A stretch of DNA of 64,000 bases. Origin: Phycisphaerales bacterium (GTDB lineage: Bacteria; Planctomycetota; Phycisphaerae; Phycisphaerales; SM1A02). This document shows positions 37,001-45,325 of the stretch, one piece after another. The stretch is from NCBI GenBank assembly GCA_022447205.1, contig JAKVBQ010000002.1:1-64000 (forward strand), given 5' to 3'. Under the pieces are notes generated by a model. It made no database searches. It saw nothing but the letters and a program-made list of their open reading frames with translations, and had not been told where the DNA came from. Numbering within the stretch: the first letter of the stretch is position 1; each line of letters opens with the position of its first letter. The position numbers and the translations under genes were made by a program.

Positions 37001-40000
37001 ACGTCGACCTCGAGATCGGGCCTGGCGAGGGCCCTGGCGAAGGTCTCGACGACCTGCAGCGCGAGGGCCTGCTCGTCCTTCGTACCGGCGACGATGACGA
37101 TGCCGGCGCTTCGATCGTATTCGACGAGCGGCTGGTCGCTGGGATCGTCGTCCCACCATTCGGAATCGACGCCCAACGCCTCGCGGATCATGTTCCGCAC
37201 GATCCTGGAGTCGGTGCCTTCGACGTCATAGACCTTCACGAGCCGCTCGGTGCCGGGCTTCGGTGGAAGGTCGATCGACTTGATGACCTGTTCCACGGTG
37301 GTGAAGAGCTCGCCGTTGCCGGTGATGAGCAGTGCGTTCAGTCCGGGGAGGACGGCGGTGGAGATCTGGTCGCTGCTTTCACGCCCACCACGCATCCAGA
37401 AGATCGGCTCGAAGACGTCCCGGAGGATGTTCTTGACGTCATCCGCCTTGGCATGCGCAAGCGGGTAGACGCGGAACTCGAGACCCTTGGTGGCTTCGAC
37501 CGAATCGAGCTGCTCGATGAGGCCGAGGACCTGCTCGTAATCGCTCTCGCTGGAGGCGACGAGCAGCGTGGAAGTCGCCTCGTCACCGATGACGGCGACC
37601 TGTCTCTTCAGGCGACGCCCGCGCGCACCGGAGGCGATCTCCGCGCGATCGTCGTAGAAACTCTGGATGGCACGGGCGACCGATGCGGCATTCGCCCGCT
37701 TCAGGATGACCGAACGGACCGGGAATTGTGCGGTGGAGTCTCGATCGATCTCGCGAAGAACGACCTCGATCTCTTCGACCACCGGCTGGTCGGCACGAAC
37801 CAGGAGCACCCCCGCGTCCTCATCAGCGAGGATCATCGTTCGCGAACGGAGCCCCTGGTCGTCACCGACCACGACCTTGTCCAGTACCGCCGCGATCCGG
37901 GTCGGACTCGCGGACATCAGTTCGATCACCTTCAACGGTGCCTTCTCGAGAACGGTCTCCTTGTCGAGTTGCCCGAGAAGGGCCTCGATCTCCTTCAGCT
38001 GTTCGGCGGAAGCGGTCACCACCAGGGAATTGGTCCGGGTGTCGGGTGCGAAGCCCGGATCCGGAAGTCGATCACCCTTGCCGCGCATGCCGCGAGCCCG
38101 TGCAGTGAAGATCGCGGACATGGTCCGGCTGATCTCCGCACTGTCGGCGTAGCGGACATCGAAGGTCTTGATGGTCCGGTGTTCGGTGCCCGGCTCCTGA
38201 TCCATCAGCTGGATGAATCGGTCCACGAAGGCGTAGGCCTTCTCCGGGGCGAGCACCAGCATGGAATTCGTCGCGACATCGGGGATCACCCTGACATCGG
38301 CGACATCGAAGGTCGCGGTCTCGTCACCAAGGGTGATCGAGAGCTCACGCGAAGCCCCCCTGCCCCTGCCACCACCAAGCAATTCCATCAATCCCGTGGC
38401 GGCACGGTCCGCGGACACGTTCGCCAGGTTGTAGCTGCGCACCGTGACATCCTCGCTCGCCGGCTGCCGGGCGTACGCCGCGACCAGTGGCGCGATCGTC
38501 TCGAAGTCGGCATCGGTGGAGGTGATCACCAGTGAGCGGGTACCGTCATCGGCGATGAGTCCCACCCTGCGTGCCAGGTCGCCGCGGTTCCCTCCGGGCG
38601 GAGTCATCGACTCCAGGGTCTTGCTCACGAGAGCGCGAAGCCGTTCAGCGGAGACCTCCTCCGGGAGCGGAATCGTGCGAATGCTCGTGCCTTCGTTCGG
38701 AAGCTGTTCCTCGGCCTGTGCGGCAAGAGCCCTGACTCGAGCGACGGCACGCGGACTGCCCAGCACCACGAGACTGTTCGTGGCAGGGTCGACCGCGATG
38801 ACGACGTCGGCGTCATCCTCGTCCGAAGTCTCGTCGGAAGTGGCGGACTCGGTCGGGACCGGCTGATCCCGGAGCATGCGGTCGAAGGTGGAGAGCTCCT
38901 CCTCCTGGGCCGGAGGCAGATTGCCGAGCACCATCATGGCGAGTCGTCTCTGGAAGACACCCATCATGCCGGCGGAGCTGGAACGGGTCCCTGTCGAGGG
39001 CTCGTCGGTTTCCTCGGCGGCCGGTGCGTACTTGTCGAGCAGTTCCTCGAGGGGAACGACCCGAACCACGTCCTCATCGCCACCTCGTTCGAGAATCCGC
39101 TCGAGCAGGCGCGCGATGTCCGCGGCATCCGCTCGGGAACCGTCGATCGGAATGGTCCGAAGTTCACGGGAGGTGGTGACAGTGGCGTCATCGACCTCTC
39201 GGGTGACGCGTTCGATCACCTCGAACTGATCATCAGTGGCACGAACCAGAAGGGCGTTGCTCGAGGCATCCACCTGGATGACCGGAGGCTGCTCCCCGTC
39301 ATCACCATCGGTGAAGAGCGCACGCAGGTTCTCCCCGAGCTCGTCGGCATCGGCGTTCTCGACCGCGAGCACGCGCACGGAACGTTGTCCACCGATCGCG
39401 GAGGACGGGTCCACGTCCATCTGCTCGACGGCCTTCTGAGCCACGGCCAGCAACGCCGGCGGCGCGGCGATGATCACGGCATTCAGTCGGGAATCGGCCT
39501 CGACCCGCACGCCGACCTGCTCCTCGATGGTGCCACGTGCACGTTCGCGCAGGTAATCACGCATCGAGAAGTAGCCGCCGGAAATCATCGATTCCATGTC
39601 CCCATCGGTCATCAACCGCTGGACCAGGGGTGCGACGACCTCGGCACGGGCGTGCTTGAGCATGACGGTCCGCACTGCGGGCACGTCGGTGGAGCTTCCG
39701 GATTCGAATCCCTCGATCAGTCGGCCGAGTTCGGCCTGCTGGGACGGGGTTCCCGTCACCAGGATGGAATTGCTCGACGGCTCCGAGATGATCAGGGCCT
39801 TCGGTTCACCGGGAAGTGCCGCATCGCGTGCATCAAGCGCCTTCTGGAGCGCCGGTGCGACATCGGAAGCCTGCGCCTGGACGAGTGCATAGACGCGGAC
39901 GTCACCGGCGACCTCACCGCCGGATGCATCGAGCTGGTCGATCAGTTCGAGTGCGACGGGAAGAAGAGCGGTCGGGGCACTGACGAGGATTCGGTTGGCC

Positions 40001-43000
40001 GAACCATCGGCACTGACCTTCGGTTCGCCGACGGGAAGACCCGCATTCGCAGCGGCCCGGAGCTTGAGGGGCCAGCGGGAACGGTCGACGAGCAGCGGAC
40101 CGACGGTCGCGGCGATCGCCTGGGCGTCACCATGCTCGACATCGACGACCTTCAGGTCCATCGCCGGCGCATACGAGTCGGAATCCCACGAGGAAAGCAT
40201 CGCTTCTGCGGCACGTGCCTCGACGTTGTTGCCCACGATGACGATCACGCCGGTCTGGGGATCAGGAATGAGCTCGAGCTCGGAACGGGTGCCGTTCATC
40301 CGGGTGGCGGAAAGAACGCGTTCGGCGATGTCGGCCAGACGTGCCGGGTCGGCATTGACCGGCGTGAAGGTGAGGTAGACCCGATCGCCTCCGGCCTCCG
40401 GAGCATCAAGCTGTTCGATGAGGGTCTTCGCGAGGGCGACCGTTCGCTGCGGACCGCTGACGATGAGACTGTTGGTCCTGCCGTCCGATTCCACGCGAAC
40501 CTTCGGAACGAGATCGATCTCACCACGACTGCGTCGGATGCGCTCCATGATGAAACGGGGATCGTTCTGTTCCTGGTCGGTGAGCAGTCGCTCGACGAGG
40601 GGTGCGATCTCGGTCGCATCGGCATGGACGAGTTCGAAGGTCTGGGCGTCGATCGCATCGACGGCGGGTCGTGCGTCAAGCGGTTCGACCAGGGTCTCGA
40701 CCTCGTCGAGGTCGACCGGCAGGCCGACCATGATGATCGCGTTCGAACCCGCGGAAGCGACCAGACGGACATCGATCGGTTCGCCGGTGGCGGAACTGAC
40801 CACGGTGCTCAACGCCTGGTCGAGACTGGTCACGACCTGCTGGGGGTCGGCGAAGGTGAGCGGTCGCACGCGAATGACCGGGTCGGTGATCGCACTGGTC
40901 CCGCTGTCGAGCTGCTTGATGAGTTCCTCGGCGACGGGCATCACCGATTCGGGTGCCTGCACGACCAGCGTGTTGGTCTTTCTGTCCGCAGTCACTTCAA
41001 GGAGGGCATCGAGCTGGCTCGCGCCGCCGGGTACGACCTCGCTGATCCGCGATGCAAGGACATCACGAAGCATCGGGGCGAGGGAATCCGCTCGCGCACT
41101 CGCAAGCCGGAAGAATCGAAGACTGGTCGCCGGTACGGGCTTGCCGGCCTCGAAGGAACTGATGACGCCATCGACCTTCTCGAAGATCTCCTTCGGACCG
41201 GAAACAAGCAGCGTGCCGCTCAATGGCTCGGTGGAGATCGAGATGTTCGACGTACCGATGCCGTCGACACCACCGAAGCCACCCTTGTCAGCGATCCCCT
41301 GCAAGGATCGGGCGACGGCGTCGAGCTCGCTCCTGAGGAGCTTCCAGGTTCTGATCTCGGTCTCTTCGGCGATCTGTGCGCGGTCAAGCTGTTCGACCAG
41401 TTTCTCGAACCCCGCCATGCGCTGGATCGGGGCATCCACGATCAGGGAGTTCGTCTGCGGATCGCCTCGGACCACGATCTCGCGTGGCAGCTGGAGGTCG
41501 GGTCGCGGGCGACCACGGGAATCGGTCGGCATCGGAGGCTGAGGGAACATCTCGTCGATGGTCTGCGCGAGCTCCTCGGCACGCGCGACCTTCAGCGGGA
41601 AGATCCGGATCTCACGGCCCTCGTCATCAAGCCGATTGACGTCGTTCAACTGGGTGACGATCTCCTGAATCTCGGTGAAGACCTCGGGATGCGCCGCGAT
41701 CACGAGTGAATTCGTCTCGATGTCCGCGGTGATGCGGACGGGCTTGCTGGCCCGTTCCTCGACGGAACGGTTCTCGTAGGTCTCGTTGAGCGCACGCGCC
41801 AGGTTGGCAGCCTCGGTCGTCCGAAGCTGGAGGATGCGGATCGGAGGCATCTCGGAATTCTGAACGTCGAGACGTTCGATGAGCGCGTTGATGATCTCCT
41901 GCTGGGCAGGCTGAGCGGCAACGAGAATGGAATTGGTTCGAGTCACCGGTTCGAACTCCGGCGCCGACCCGCCGCCGGCGGACAATGCGACATCGCCCTT
42001 GGCGAGTTGCTGGAGGGTGGCGACGGCGTCCTCGGCCCTGACGTAGGTCAGGGGAACGAGCCGAACCAACGGTGTCGGTGGCAATGCAGCCTCGAGTTCA
42101 TCGAGAATGGTGGCGAAGCGTTGCATCGAATCGCGATCGGAGACGGCGATGATTGTCCCATTGGGTGCATCGACCTCGACGTCGACCGCGGCAAGACCGG
42201 TCTCGCTGGCCTGCTGGTCCGCATAGAAGCGGGAAGCACGTTCGGCCAACTGCGCGACGTCACCGTTCGAGACATCGAAGACCCGGACTTCGCGTGGAAG
42301 CGGAGCCGACTCGAGCTGGTCGATGACCTGCTTGACGCGTTCGAAGGTGGAGTCGTCACCAGTGACGATCAGGGTGCCGGTGGCGGGCTCGACCTGGATC
42401 GAGACATCCGCGGCCTGGGTGCCATCCTCACCGGGGGAACTGAGGACACCCTGAATCGCAAGTTGCTGGAGCGTTCTGGCGACCTGATCCGGATCACCAC
42501 GTTCGATCCTGAAGGTGGAGAGTTCAGCCTGCGGCGGAAGCTCGACTCGGTCAAGCTGCTCGACGAGGGCGGCGAAGCTCGCCTTGCGTTCCGCGGGTGC
42601 CTCGATGATCAGGGTGTTGGTCGCCGCATCCGCACTGACGAGAACCTCGCGGGGTTCCTGGAGATGGGGTAGCGGCCTGCCACGACTGTCACGCGGCATC
42701 GGTGGTTCGGGGTAGAGCTTGTCGAGAGCGGTGGCGAGGTCGGTCGCACGTGCGAGCTTGAGCGGGAAGATGGTCGTCTCCCGTTCCGGTTCCTTCTCGC
42801 CGGAGAGATTGACCTCGTCGACGAACGACTTGATCTCCTCGAAGAGTTCGGGTCCGGCGGTCACCACCAGCATGTTGGTCGAGGCATCCGCCTCGATCAC
42901 GAGCGGATCCGCACGAAGCTGCTCCGCGGGACGTGCCGCGTACCGGGTGGTGAGCGAACTTGCGAGTTGCGCGGCATCGGCGGTTCGAACCTGGATCAGC

Positions 43001-45273
43001 TTCATCGGAGGCAGGTCGGTGGGTTCGATGACGTCGAGTTCGCGCACATAGCGGTCGATGAGTGCGACATGAACCGGATCAGCGACGATTTGAAGCGCGT
43101 TGAGCGGCTCGACGACGGTGATGCTCGGGACGGGAAGTCGTCGCCCGTCCAGTTCGGTCGGTGCGGTCTCGAGCAGGGCACGCAGGGTCGGCTCGATGTC
43201 GGACGCCTTGACGATCTCCAGTTCGATCATCTTGTCCTGGAGCTCGGGCGGCATGAGCTTGCGTGCCTCGGCGATCGAACGCTCGTACTGGGAGACGGCT
43301 CGGGTGGTTCCGGAGATCGTCAATGCCCCAGTGGTCGGGTCGTAGTCGACCGTCGGTGCGGGCAATTCACCTTCGGGTGCGAACGATGCCGAGCGTGCGA
43401 AGACCTTGTCCGCACGGTCGATCAGATCCTGTGGTGCGGAGGATGCGACGGGAACGACCCGATAGCTGAAGTCCTCCGGTCGCGGACGATCGAGTGTGAG
43501 CAGAAGCCCCTTGATCGATTCGAGATGGGCGGGGTCGACTTCGGCGATGACGATGTCGAGTTCATCGACGGCTTCGAACCTCGGCGCCCTGAAGGTGGTG
43601 CCGTCACGAGGATCGAGCATCCGACGGGCAAGAGAGTCGAGGCTCGAGACGATGCTCGAGGGCGTGACGTTCTCGACCTCGAGGCGATGCACCGATCGAG
43701 GTGCCTGGATGGTGGCCCGGGCCTGGGTCAGGGCGGCATTGAAGCGGTCAATCCCCTGCTTGGAGCCGGTCAGGGTCAGCTGGCGGCTCTCGGGGTCGAA
43801 TTCGCTGGTCACCTTATAAAGAGGATCGGCGAGGTCGTTGGTGGTCTCGAAGATCCGGGTCGCGAGCTGGATCGCGGCGGTGGGATCCGGGGAGTCGATC
43901 GTCTGGAATCGGACTTCCTGCTCGATCCGGGTGGGTCGATCGATGATTTCGAGGAGCCGGGCCAGTTCCTGGATGTCCCCCTCGGGACCGCTGACGAGGA
44001 TCGACTCCCCATCCGGGCCCGCCACCATGGTCAAAGCGCGCTCACGGCGCGGGCCGAGCATCGGCCGGACCGCACTCATCATGGCGGAGGCGGATCCATG
44101 GTCCAGGGGAAGGCGCTGGGTGACCCGCTCGTCACGGGTTCCGGGGACCGTGTCATCGAGGGCGGCCAGGAGGGCGATGCCCTCGGCCACGACGGTCGCC
44201 CCACCGACGATGGAGATGCGATCAACCTCGTCGAGGGGAATCACGACCGGCCGACCCTCCGCGGGGAAGGCGGCGTAGAACTGGGACAACTTGCTCGATG
44301 CCTCGGCGGGCGTGATCCGTGAAAGCGTCACGGTCCGCATGGTGCGCACGCCACCCGAACCCTCGGGCACGTCGAGCAGGATGATGGTCTCCCTCAACTG
44401 CGTGATCCTCGCCCGCGTCCCCTTCGCGATGATCGCGTTGGTACGTGCGTCGGGCGTGATCTGGAGACCCGGCAGCTGCTCGTCCTCGACCTTGATCTGC
44501 TTGCCCTTGGCGTCGACGACGTACTTGACGACGCGTTCACCCATGAGCGACTTGAGTGACTTCGCCAGTTCAGTCGCCTTGGCATACTGGATCGGGATGT
44601 ACTCGATGATGTTCTCGACATCCTCGCGATCAACCTCATTGATGATCTTCTCGATGCGCCTGATCTGCGCCGCGGTCTCGACGACGAGGACGGCATTCTG
44701 CTTCGGCATCGCGGTGACGGAACCGTAGGCCGCGATCAGGTTGGCGAGCTGCTCCGCGACGGATGCCGCTTCAGCATTCACGAGCGGGATGAGAACCGTC
44801 ACGATCTGGTCGTCGGTGACCTCCTCGGGGAGGGTGCCGATGAAGGTCGGGATGTTCTCACGACGCATGTCGTCGAGCTTCTGCAGGAAGAGCCGGTCGG
44901 ATTCTCGGCGCAACATCACGCCCTGGGTCTGCAGGAGGATGTTGAGGGTCTCGAGCGCCTCGGGGAGTGCATAGGGTTCGGGGTAGATGTAGGTGACGGT
45001 TCCCGTCGGGGATGGAACCTCGCGCACGATGGGCAGACCGGTGGTACGGGTGAAGAAGTCGAGGATCTCGTCCCAGGTCTGGTCCTTGAAACTGAAGGTG
45101 ACCTCGACATCCTCGGCGACGGCGACCTCGGAAGCGGATGGCGTGCCATCCGTGTCTCCCTCGGTTTCATCCTGTGCTGTCGCGGGGTCCGTCCATAGAT
45201 ACAGCGATAGGGCAGCCGCGGTCCCTGCAATGAGGAACATGCGGGCCAGCCATCCGAAGCGGGCTTCCGACAT
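31030..45273 (-). CDS. gspD: Giant type II/IV-pilus-type secretin with about 52 N1-type ring domains
   Basis: This 4747-residue protein (about 0.5 MDa at 110 Da per residue) is an outer-membrane secretin. Order: signal peptide (residues about 12-34, MFLIAGTAAALSLYLW); an N0-like domain (about 55-132, FKDQTWDEILDFFTRTTGLP); about 52 tandem repeats (157-4455), each beginning with a strand such as RIFPLKVARAEELA and ending with a T-N-S-L-I-V strand and a helix ending in QLD; then the secretin core (4457-4690) with VMIQVLLAEI, TTTVTVRDGETVVIGGL, VPFFGDLPLIGGLF and ELLIVLTPHVI; and an acidic tail. Ordinary GspD/PilQ have about 600-800 residues and two to four N domains. Reading is uninterrupted over 14.2 kb. 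The start at 45273 has AGGAG seven bases upstream; a frame to 45366 overlaps the previous gene. It is within the gspF-to-lipoprotein operon. The C-terminal assignment is certain; the tandem domains are assigned to the Secretin_N family from their pattern. Confidence 0.95.
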   Translation of the reverse strand: MSEARFGWLARMFLIAGTAAALSLYLWTDPATAQDETEGDTDGTPSASEVAVAEDVEVTFSFKDQTWDEILDFFTRTTGLPIVREVPSPTGTVTYIYPEPYALPEALETLNILLQTQGVMLRRESDRLFLQKLDDMRRENIPTFIGTLPEEVTDDQIVTVLIPLVNAEAASVAEQLANLIAAYGSVTAMPKQNAVLVVETAAQIRRIEKIINEVDREDVENIIEYIPIQYAKATELAKSLKSLMGERVVKYVVDAKGKQIKVEDEQLPGLQITPDARTNAIIAKGTRARITQLRETIILLDVPEGSGGVRTMRTVTLSRITPAEASSKLSQFYAAFPAEGRPVVIPLDEVDRISIVGGATVVAEGIALLAALDDTVPGTRDERVTQRLPLDHGSASAMMSAVRPMLGPRRERALTMVAGPDGESILVSGPEGDIQELARLLEIIDRPTRIEQEVRFQTIDSPDPTAAIQLATRIFETTNDLADPLYKVTSEFDPESRQLTLTGSKQGIDRFNAALTQARATIQAPRSVHRLEVENVTPSSIVSSLDSLARRMLDPRDGTTFRAPRFEAVDELDIVIAEVDPAHLESIKGLLLTLDRPRPEDFSYRVVPVASSAPQDLIDRADKVFARSASFAPEGELPAPTVDYDPTTGALTISGTTRAVSQYERSIAEARKLMPPELQDKMIELEIVKASDIEPTLRALLETAPTELDGRRLPVPSITVVEPLNALQIVADPVHVALIDRYVRELDVIEPTDLPPMKLIQVRTADAAQLASSLTTRYAARPAEQLRADPLVIEADASTNMLVVTAGPELFEEIKSFVDEVNLSGEKEPERETTIFPLKLARATDLATALDKLYPEPPMPRDSRGRPLPHLQEPREVLVSADAATNTLIIEAPAERKASFAALVEQLDRVELPPQAELSTFRIERGDPDQVARTLQQLAIQGVLSSPGEDGTQAADVSIQVEPATGTLIVTGDDSTFERVKQVIDQLESAPLPREVRVFDVSNGDVAQLAERASRFYADQQASETGLAAVDVEVDAPNGTIIAVSDRDSMQRFATILDELEAALPPTPLVRLVPLTYVRAEDAVATLQQLAKGDVALSAGGGSAPEFEPVTRTNSILVAAQPAQQEIINALIERLDVQNSEMPPIRILQLRTTEAANLARALNETYENRSVEERASKPVRITADIETNSLVIAAHPEVFTEIQEIVTQLNDVNRLDDEGREIRIFPLKVARAEELAQTIDEMFPQPPMPTDSRGRPRPDLQLPREIVVRGDPQTNSLIVDAPIQRMAGFEKLVEQLDRAQIAEETEIRTWKLLRSELDAVARSLQGIADKGGFGGVDGIGTSNISISTEPLSGTLLVSGPKEIFEKVDGVISSFEAGKPVPATSLRFFRLASARADSLAPMLRDVLASRISEVVPGGASQLDALLEVTADRKTNTLVVQAPESVMPVAEELIKQLDSGTSAITDPVIRVRPLTFADPQQVVTSLDQALSTVVSSATGEPIDVRLVASAGSNAIIMVGLPVDLDEVETLVEPLDARPAVDAIDAQTFELVHADATEIAPLVERLLTDQEQNDPRFIMERIRRSRGEIDLVPKVRVESDGRTNSLIVSGPQRTVALAKTLIEQLDAPEAGGDRVYLTFTPVNADPARLADIAERVLSATRMNGTRSELELIPDPQTGVIVIVGNNVEARAAEAMLSSWDSDSYAPAMDLKVVDVEHGDAQAIAATVGPLLVDRSRWPLKLRAAANAGLPVGEPKVSADGSANRILVSAPTALLPVALELIDQLDASGGEVAGDVRVYALVQAQASDVAPALQKALDARDAALPGEPKALIISEPSSNSILVTGTPSQQAELGRLIEGFESGSSTDVPAVRTVMLKHARAEVVAPLVQRLMTDGDMESMISGGYFSMRDYLRERARGTIEEQVGVRVEADSRLNAVIIAAPPALLAVAQKAVEQMDVDPSSAIGGQRSVRVLAVENADADELGENLRALFTDGDDGEQPPVIQVDASSNALLVRATDDQFEVIERVTREVDDATVTTSRELRTIPIDGSRADAADIARLLERILERGGDEDVVRVVPLEELLDKYAPAAEETDEPSTGTRSSSAGMMGVFQRRLAMMVLGNLPPAQEEELSTFDRMLRDQPVPTESATSDETSDEDDADVVIAVDPATNSLVVLGSPRAVARVRALAAQAEEQLPNEGTSIRTIPLPEEVSAERLRALVSKTLESMTPPGGNRGDLARRVGLIADDGTRSLVITSTDADFETIAPLVAAYARQPASEDVTVRSYNLANVSADRAATGLMELLGGGRGRGASRELSITLGDETATFDVADVRVIPDVATNSMLVLAPEKAYAFVDRFIQLMDQEPGTEHRTIKTFDVRYADSAEISRTMSAIFTARARGMRGKGDRLPDPGFAPDTRTNSLVVTASAEQLKEIEALLGQLDKETVLEKAPLKVIELMSASPTRIAAVLDKVVVGDDQGLRSRTMILADEDAGVLLVRADQPVVEEIEVVLREIDRDSTAQFPVRSVILKRANAASVARAIQSFYDDRAEIASGARGRRLKRQVAVIGDEATSTLLVASSESDYEQVLGLIEQLDSVEATKGLEFRVYPLAHAKADDVKNILRDVFEPIFWMRGGRESSDQISTAVLPGLNALLITGNGELFTTVEQVIKSIDLPPKPGTERLVKVYDVEGTDSRIVRNMIREALGVDSEWWDDDPSDQPLVEYDRSAGIVIVAGTKDEQALALQVVETFARALARPDLEVDVIALEYAPAGEVGDTLDRFVRDRADAMGVEDPTVAIGSSEAANTLIVSASVEEMAILKDLIGRIDRPEASGDRIIEILPLGKGEAVEIARLVSQQFPRRSGGTGVVVSADARTNSLIVNAPKLEFVQVKALVEKLDGPPMRDETLIRTFVLATSDAGDAMEILQKTLALDSQGRTTGAKVKVEGSDEDPVEVVARIVSDDRSNSLVVAATQESFPVIEALISRLEDAPSASPVEYRIVPLEFAEAREVGFNLDMVFRNRGSRDSAPSIDWTRDNQLVIGATSEQFEVIDTILDQLDRPGDLPRVTDFYPLQFAEADKVQNALSYFYGPFAVDVDDPAKKNVQIAADLATNSLVISADENAWVGIRALLTKLDSAEYDASLQLSVLPLSHADARSVARAINEAFRGPIERDSRQQQQRRQGGRDRDDRDEPVAPTILVEAEEWVSAAPEEQTNSVIVSASRKNLRKIEQIVDQIDVADFMKLPSPRLIAIRSGSARSIAESLRELYLSGNSRGGLATRIIPDETSGTIIVRAENEEFTQIKALADALQQEASMSGLSVHVLELRAARSERIADVIREAFTAQARQSSAPLSIESDSASNTLVVACTGAMWPEIRTTVEKMDDLRPAAGQGIFLIDLQHVPAEEVGRIIEEIGLENEPEDGAAGRLIVEPIRVSVLEGRNAVLVVANPADREVIVSIARTLDTEPDLASATVRLVNLENASADAVVDVLETLFDPEAQQVSSAIAEALQEQVRRLDVMGSGLDDAGFGVDLSKPIRLIADDQSNAVVVASTEGNVRAVEQLVGMLDTLPVTAEAIVRLFPLENIAGEQFVRIARELYEQGRSIGEAPGGVVKGVPAGAVGRALMENVALSIDDRTNTVIAAGTEDAVAFIEVLVTRLDTEIGLGWVEARVIPLRFADSQDVADLIDQVLVEGSTELPAAAPLQNQAARLRVRNEGGATESELFVPMTRLVVRSDQATNALVVVGTPSNLAVVEGLVSMMDIEAAFPGALVRIYPVENASATRLASVLGQLFESQIASGTLREDDQVKLIPDERTNSLVVSTTTRSFAVLEQLLETLDTRMPPDIREIKMIAMSNASAARVAPIVQRMMDARVERLREVQPESADLEKVLVISDERTNSLVVAAGNDTFETVRRLARDLDDAPVSESGEIAVVHVPGGGIDRLSDAIERIMERRYADIPGDVAKARRPLVVNDSRTSSLLVAADPEDLASIRELVKQLAEVPMNPAIGLHVMPLDRGDVEQFASRLESLMRDRSRSLGEGETPTDEVSITADPVSRTLIVAANDDNITVIRNLVDALVAAGDENASMQDIEIIALANQTAEDMVDLLDEMYVEDENDRRGETVIRVTADERLNAVVVNAPDADRLAIQRLVNQLDSARPSHVVEIKYIPLGAANAVETVSLIENVLSGNTLAGRRGSEQATIIRYLQDIEGVDADDEIQTEVSSAIRESISLTPDARTNTIIVRAPKDAMNLLDSMIRDLDASSTGNQDIQVFRLANADADAMANILGDLFNLRQEGSLYVLKPREVTTTVDETGISQPGEGALGTDLTLVPDQRQALSITVDSRTNSLLVSGTPTYLELVSDVVTQLDEKEANERETFVYPLRNAQAADIARVVGEFVAEDQRKLIETLGSEQLPSASRLLEREVTIVGEEKSNSVLVNASPRYREKVMEMIQGLDVDPPQVMIQVLLAEITLDDTEEMGVTLNDRVGTVPISAGLSFAGSLVGGVSSAPYNISAEDLNFTLSALDSQRRFNLLSNPSITVANNEEGRIQVGQTIRLPEAIATFDTGIQNAAVVAEEVGTILNVLPSINPDGFVRMQIEPQISELSKETTDLSSDFQAPIIIRRTATTTVTVRDGETVVIGGLIRTLYERQDDKVPFFGDLPLIGGLFRNEEMKASRTELLIVLTPHVIESPSSPRMKEIGDRMIDQMPLLEGVKDQIRDGQLDGSTSIFGAEFESEDEEKFEMGDPRLDGE
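31204..31908 (-). other. Secretin barrel domain of the giant secretin
   Basis: Residues about 4456-4690. The PF00263-type core includes the gate-forming region and the signature VxxVPxxGDLPLIGxLF. It is like that of short GspD proteins, so the outer-membrane pore should be of normal size. About 60 acidic residues follow and may be a pilotin-binding S domain. Confidence 0.9.
31909..44805 (-). repeat. Protein-level tandem array: about 52 secretin N1-type domains, mean 83 residues
   Basis: Each unit has the pattern beta strand (xxxFPLxxAxA), helix (xxLAxxLxxLF), a variable loop, a strand ending in D-x-x-T-N-S-L-I-V-x-A, and a helix (xxFxxIxxLIxQLD). Units differ strongly in sequence, so the array is old; some loops hold inserts of 20-90 residues. 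A five-unit block is clearly duplicated (40678-43005). The DNA itself shows no long exact repeats. Confidence 0.85.
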
Positions 45274-45325
45274 TGGGAATCTCCTGCCGACAGCCTCCTG
45301 CCGTCGGTGTTCATCACCCTCAATA

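Noticed and set aside
31909-44805. Possibility that the array is a CRISPR or DNA satellite
   Set aside because: Repetition is at protein level with period about 250 bases and strong divergence; there are no short identical DNA repeats with spacers.
31228-45000. Very long open frames on the plus strand opposite the giant secretin (up to 1442 codons)
   Set aside because: They are antisense to a frame with clear secretin domains. In GC-rich DNA with few TTA, CTA and TCA codons the complementary frame stays open. Their translations have no domain pattern.
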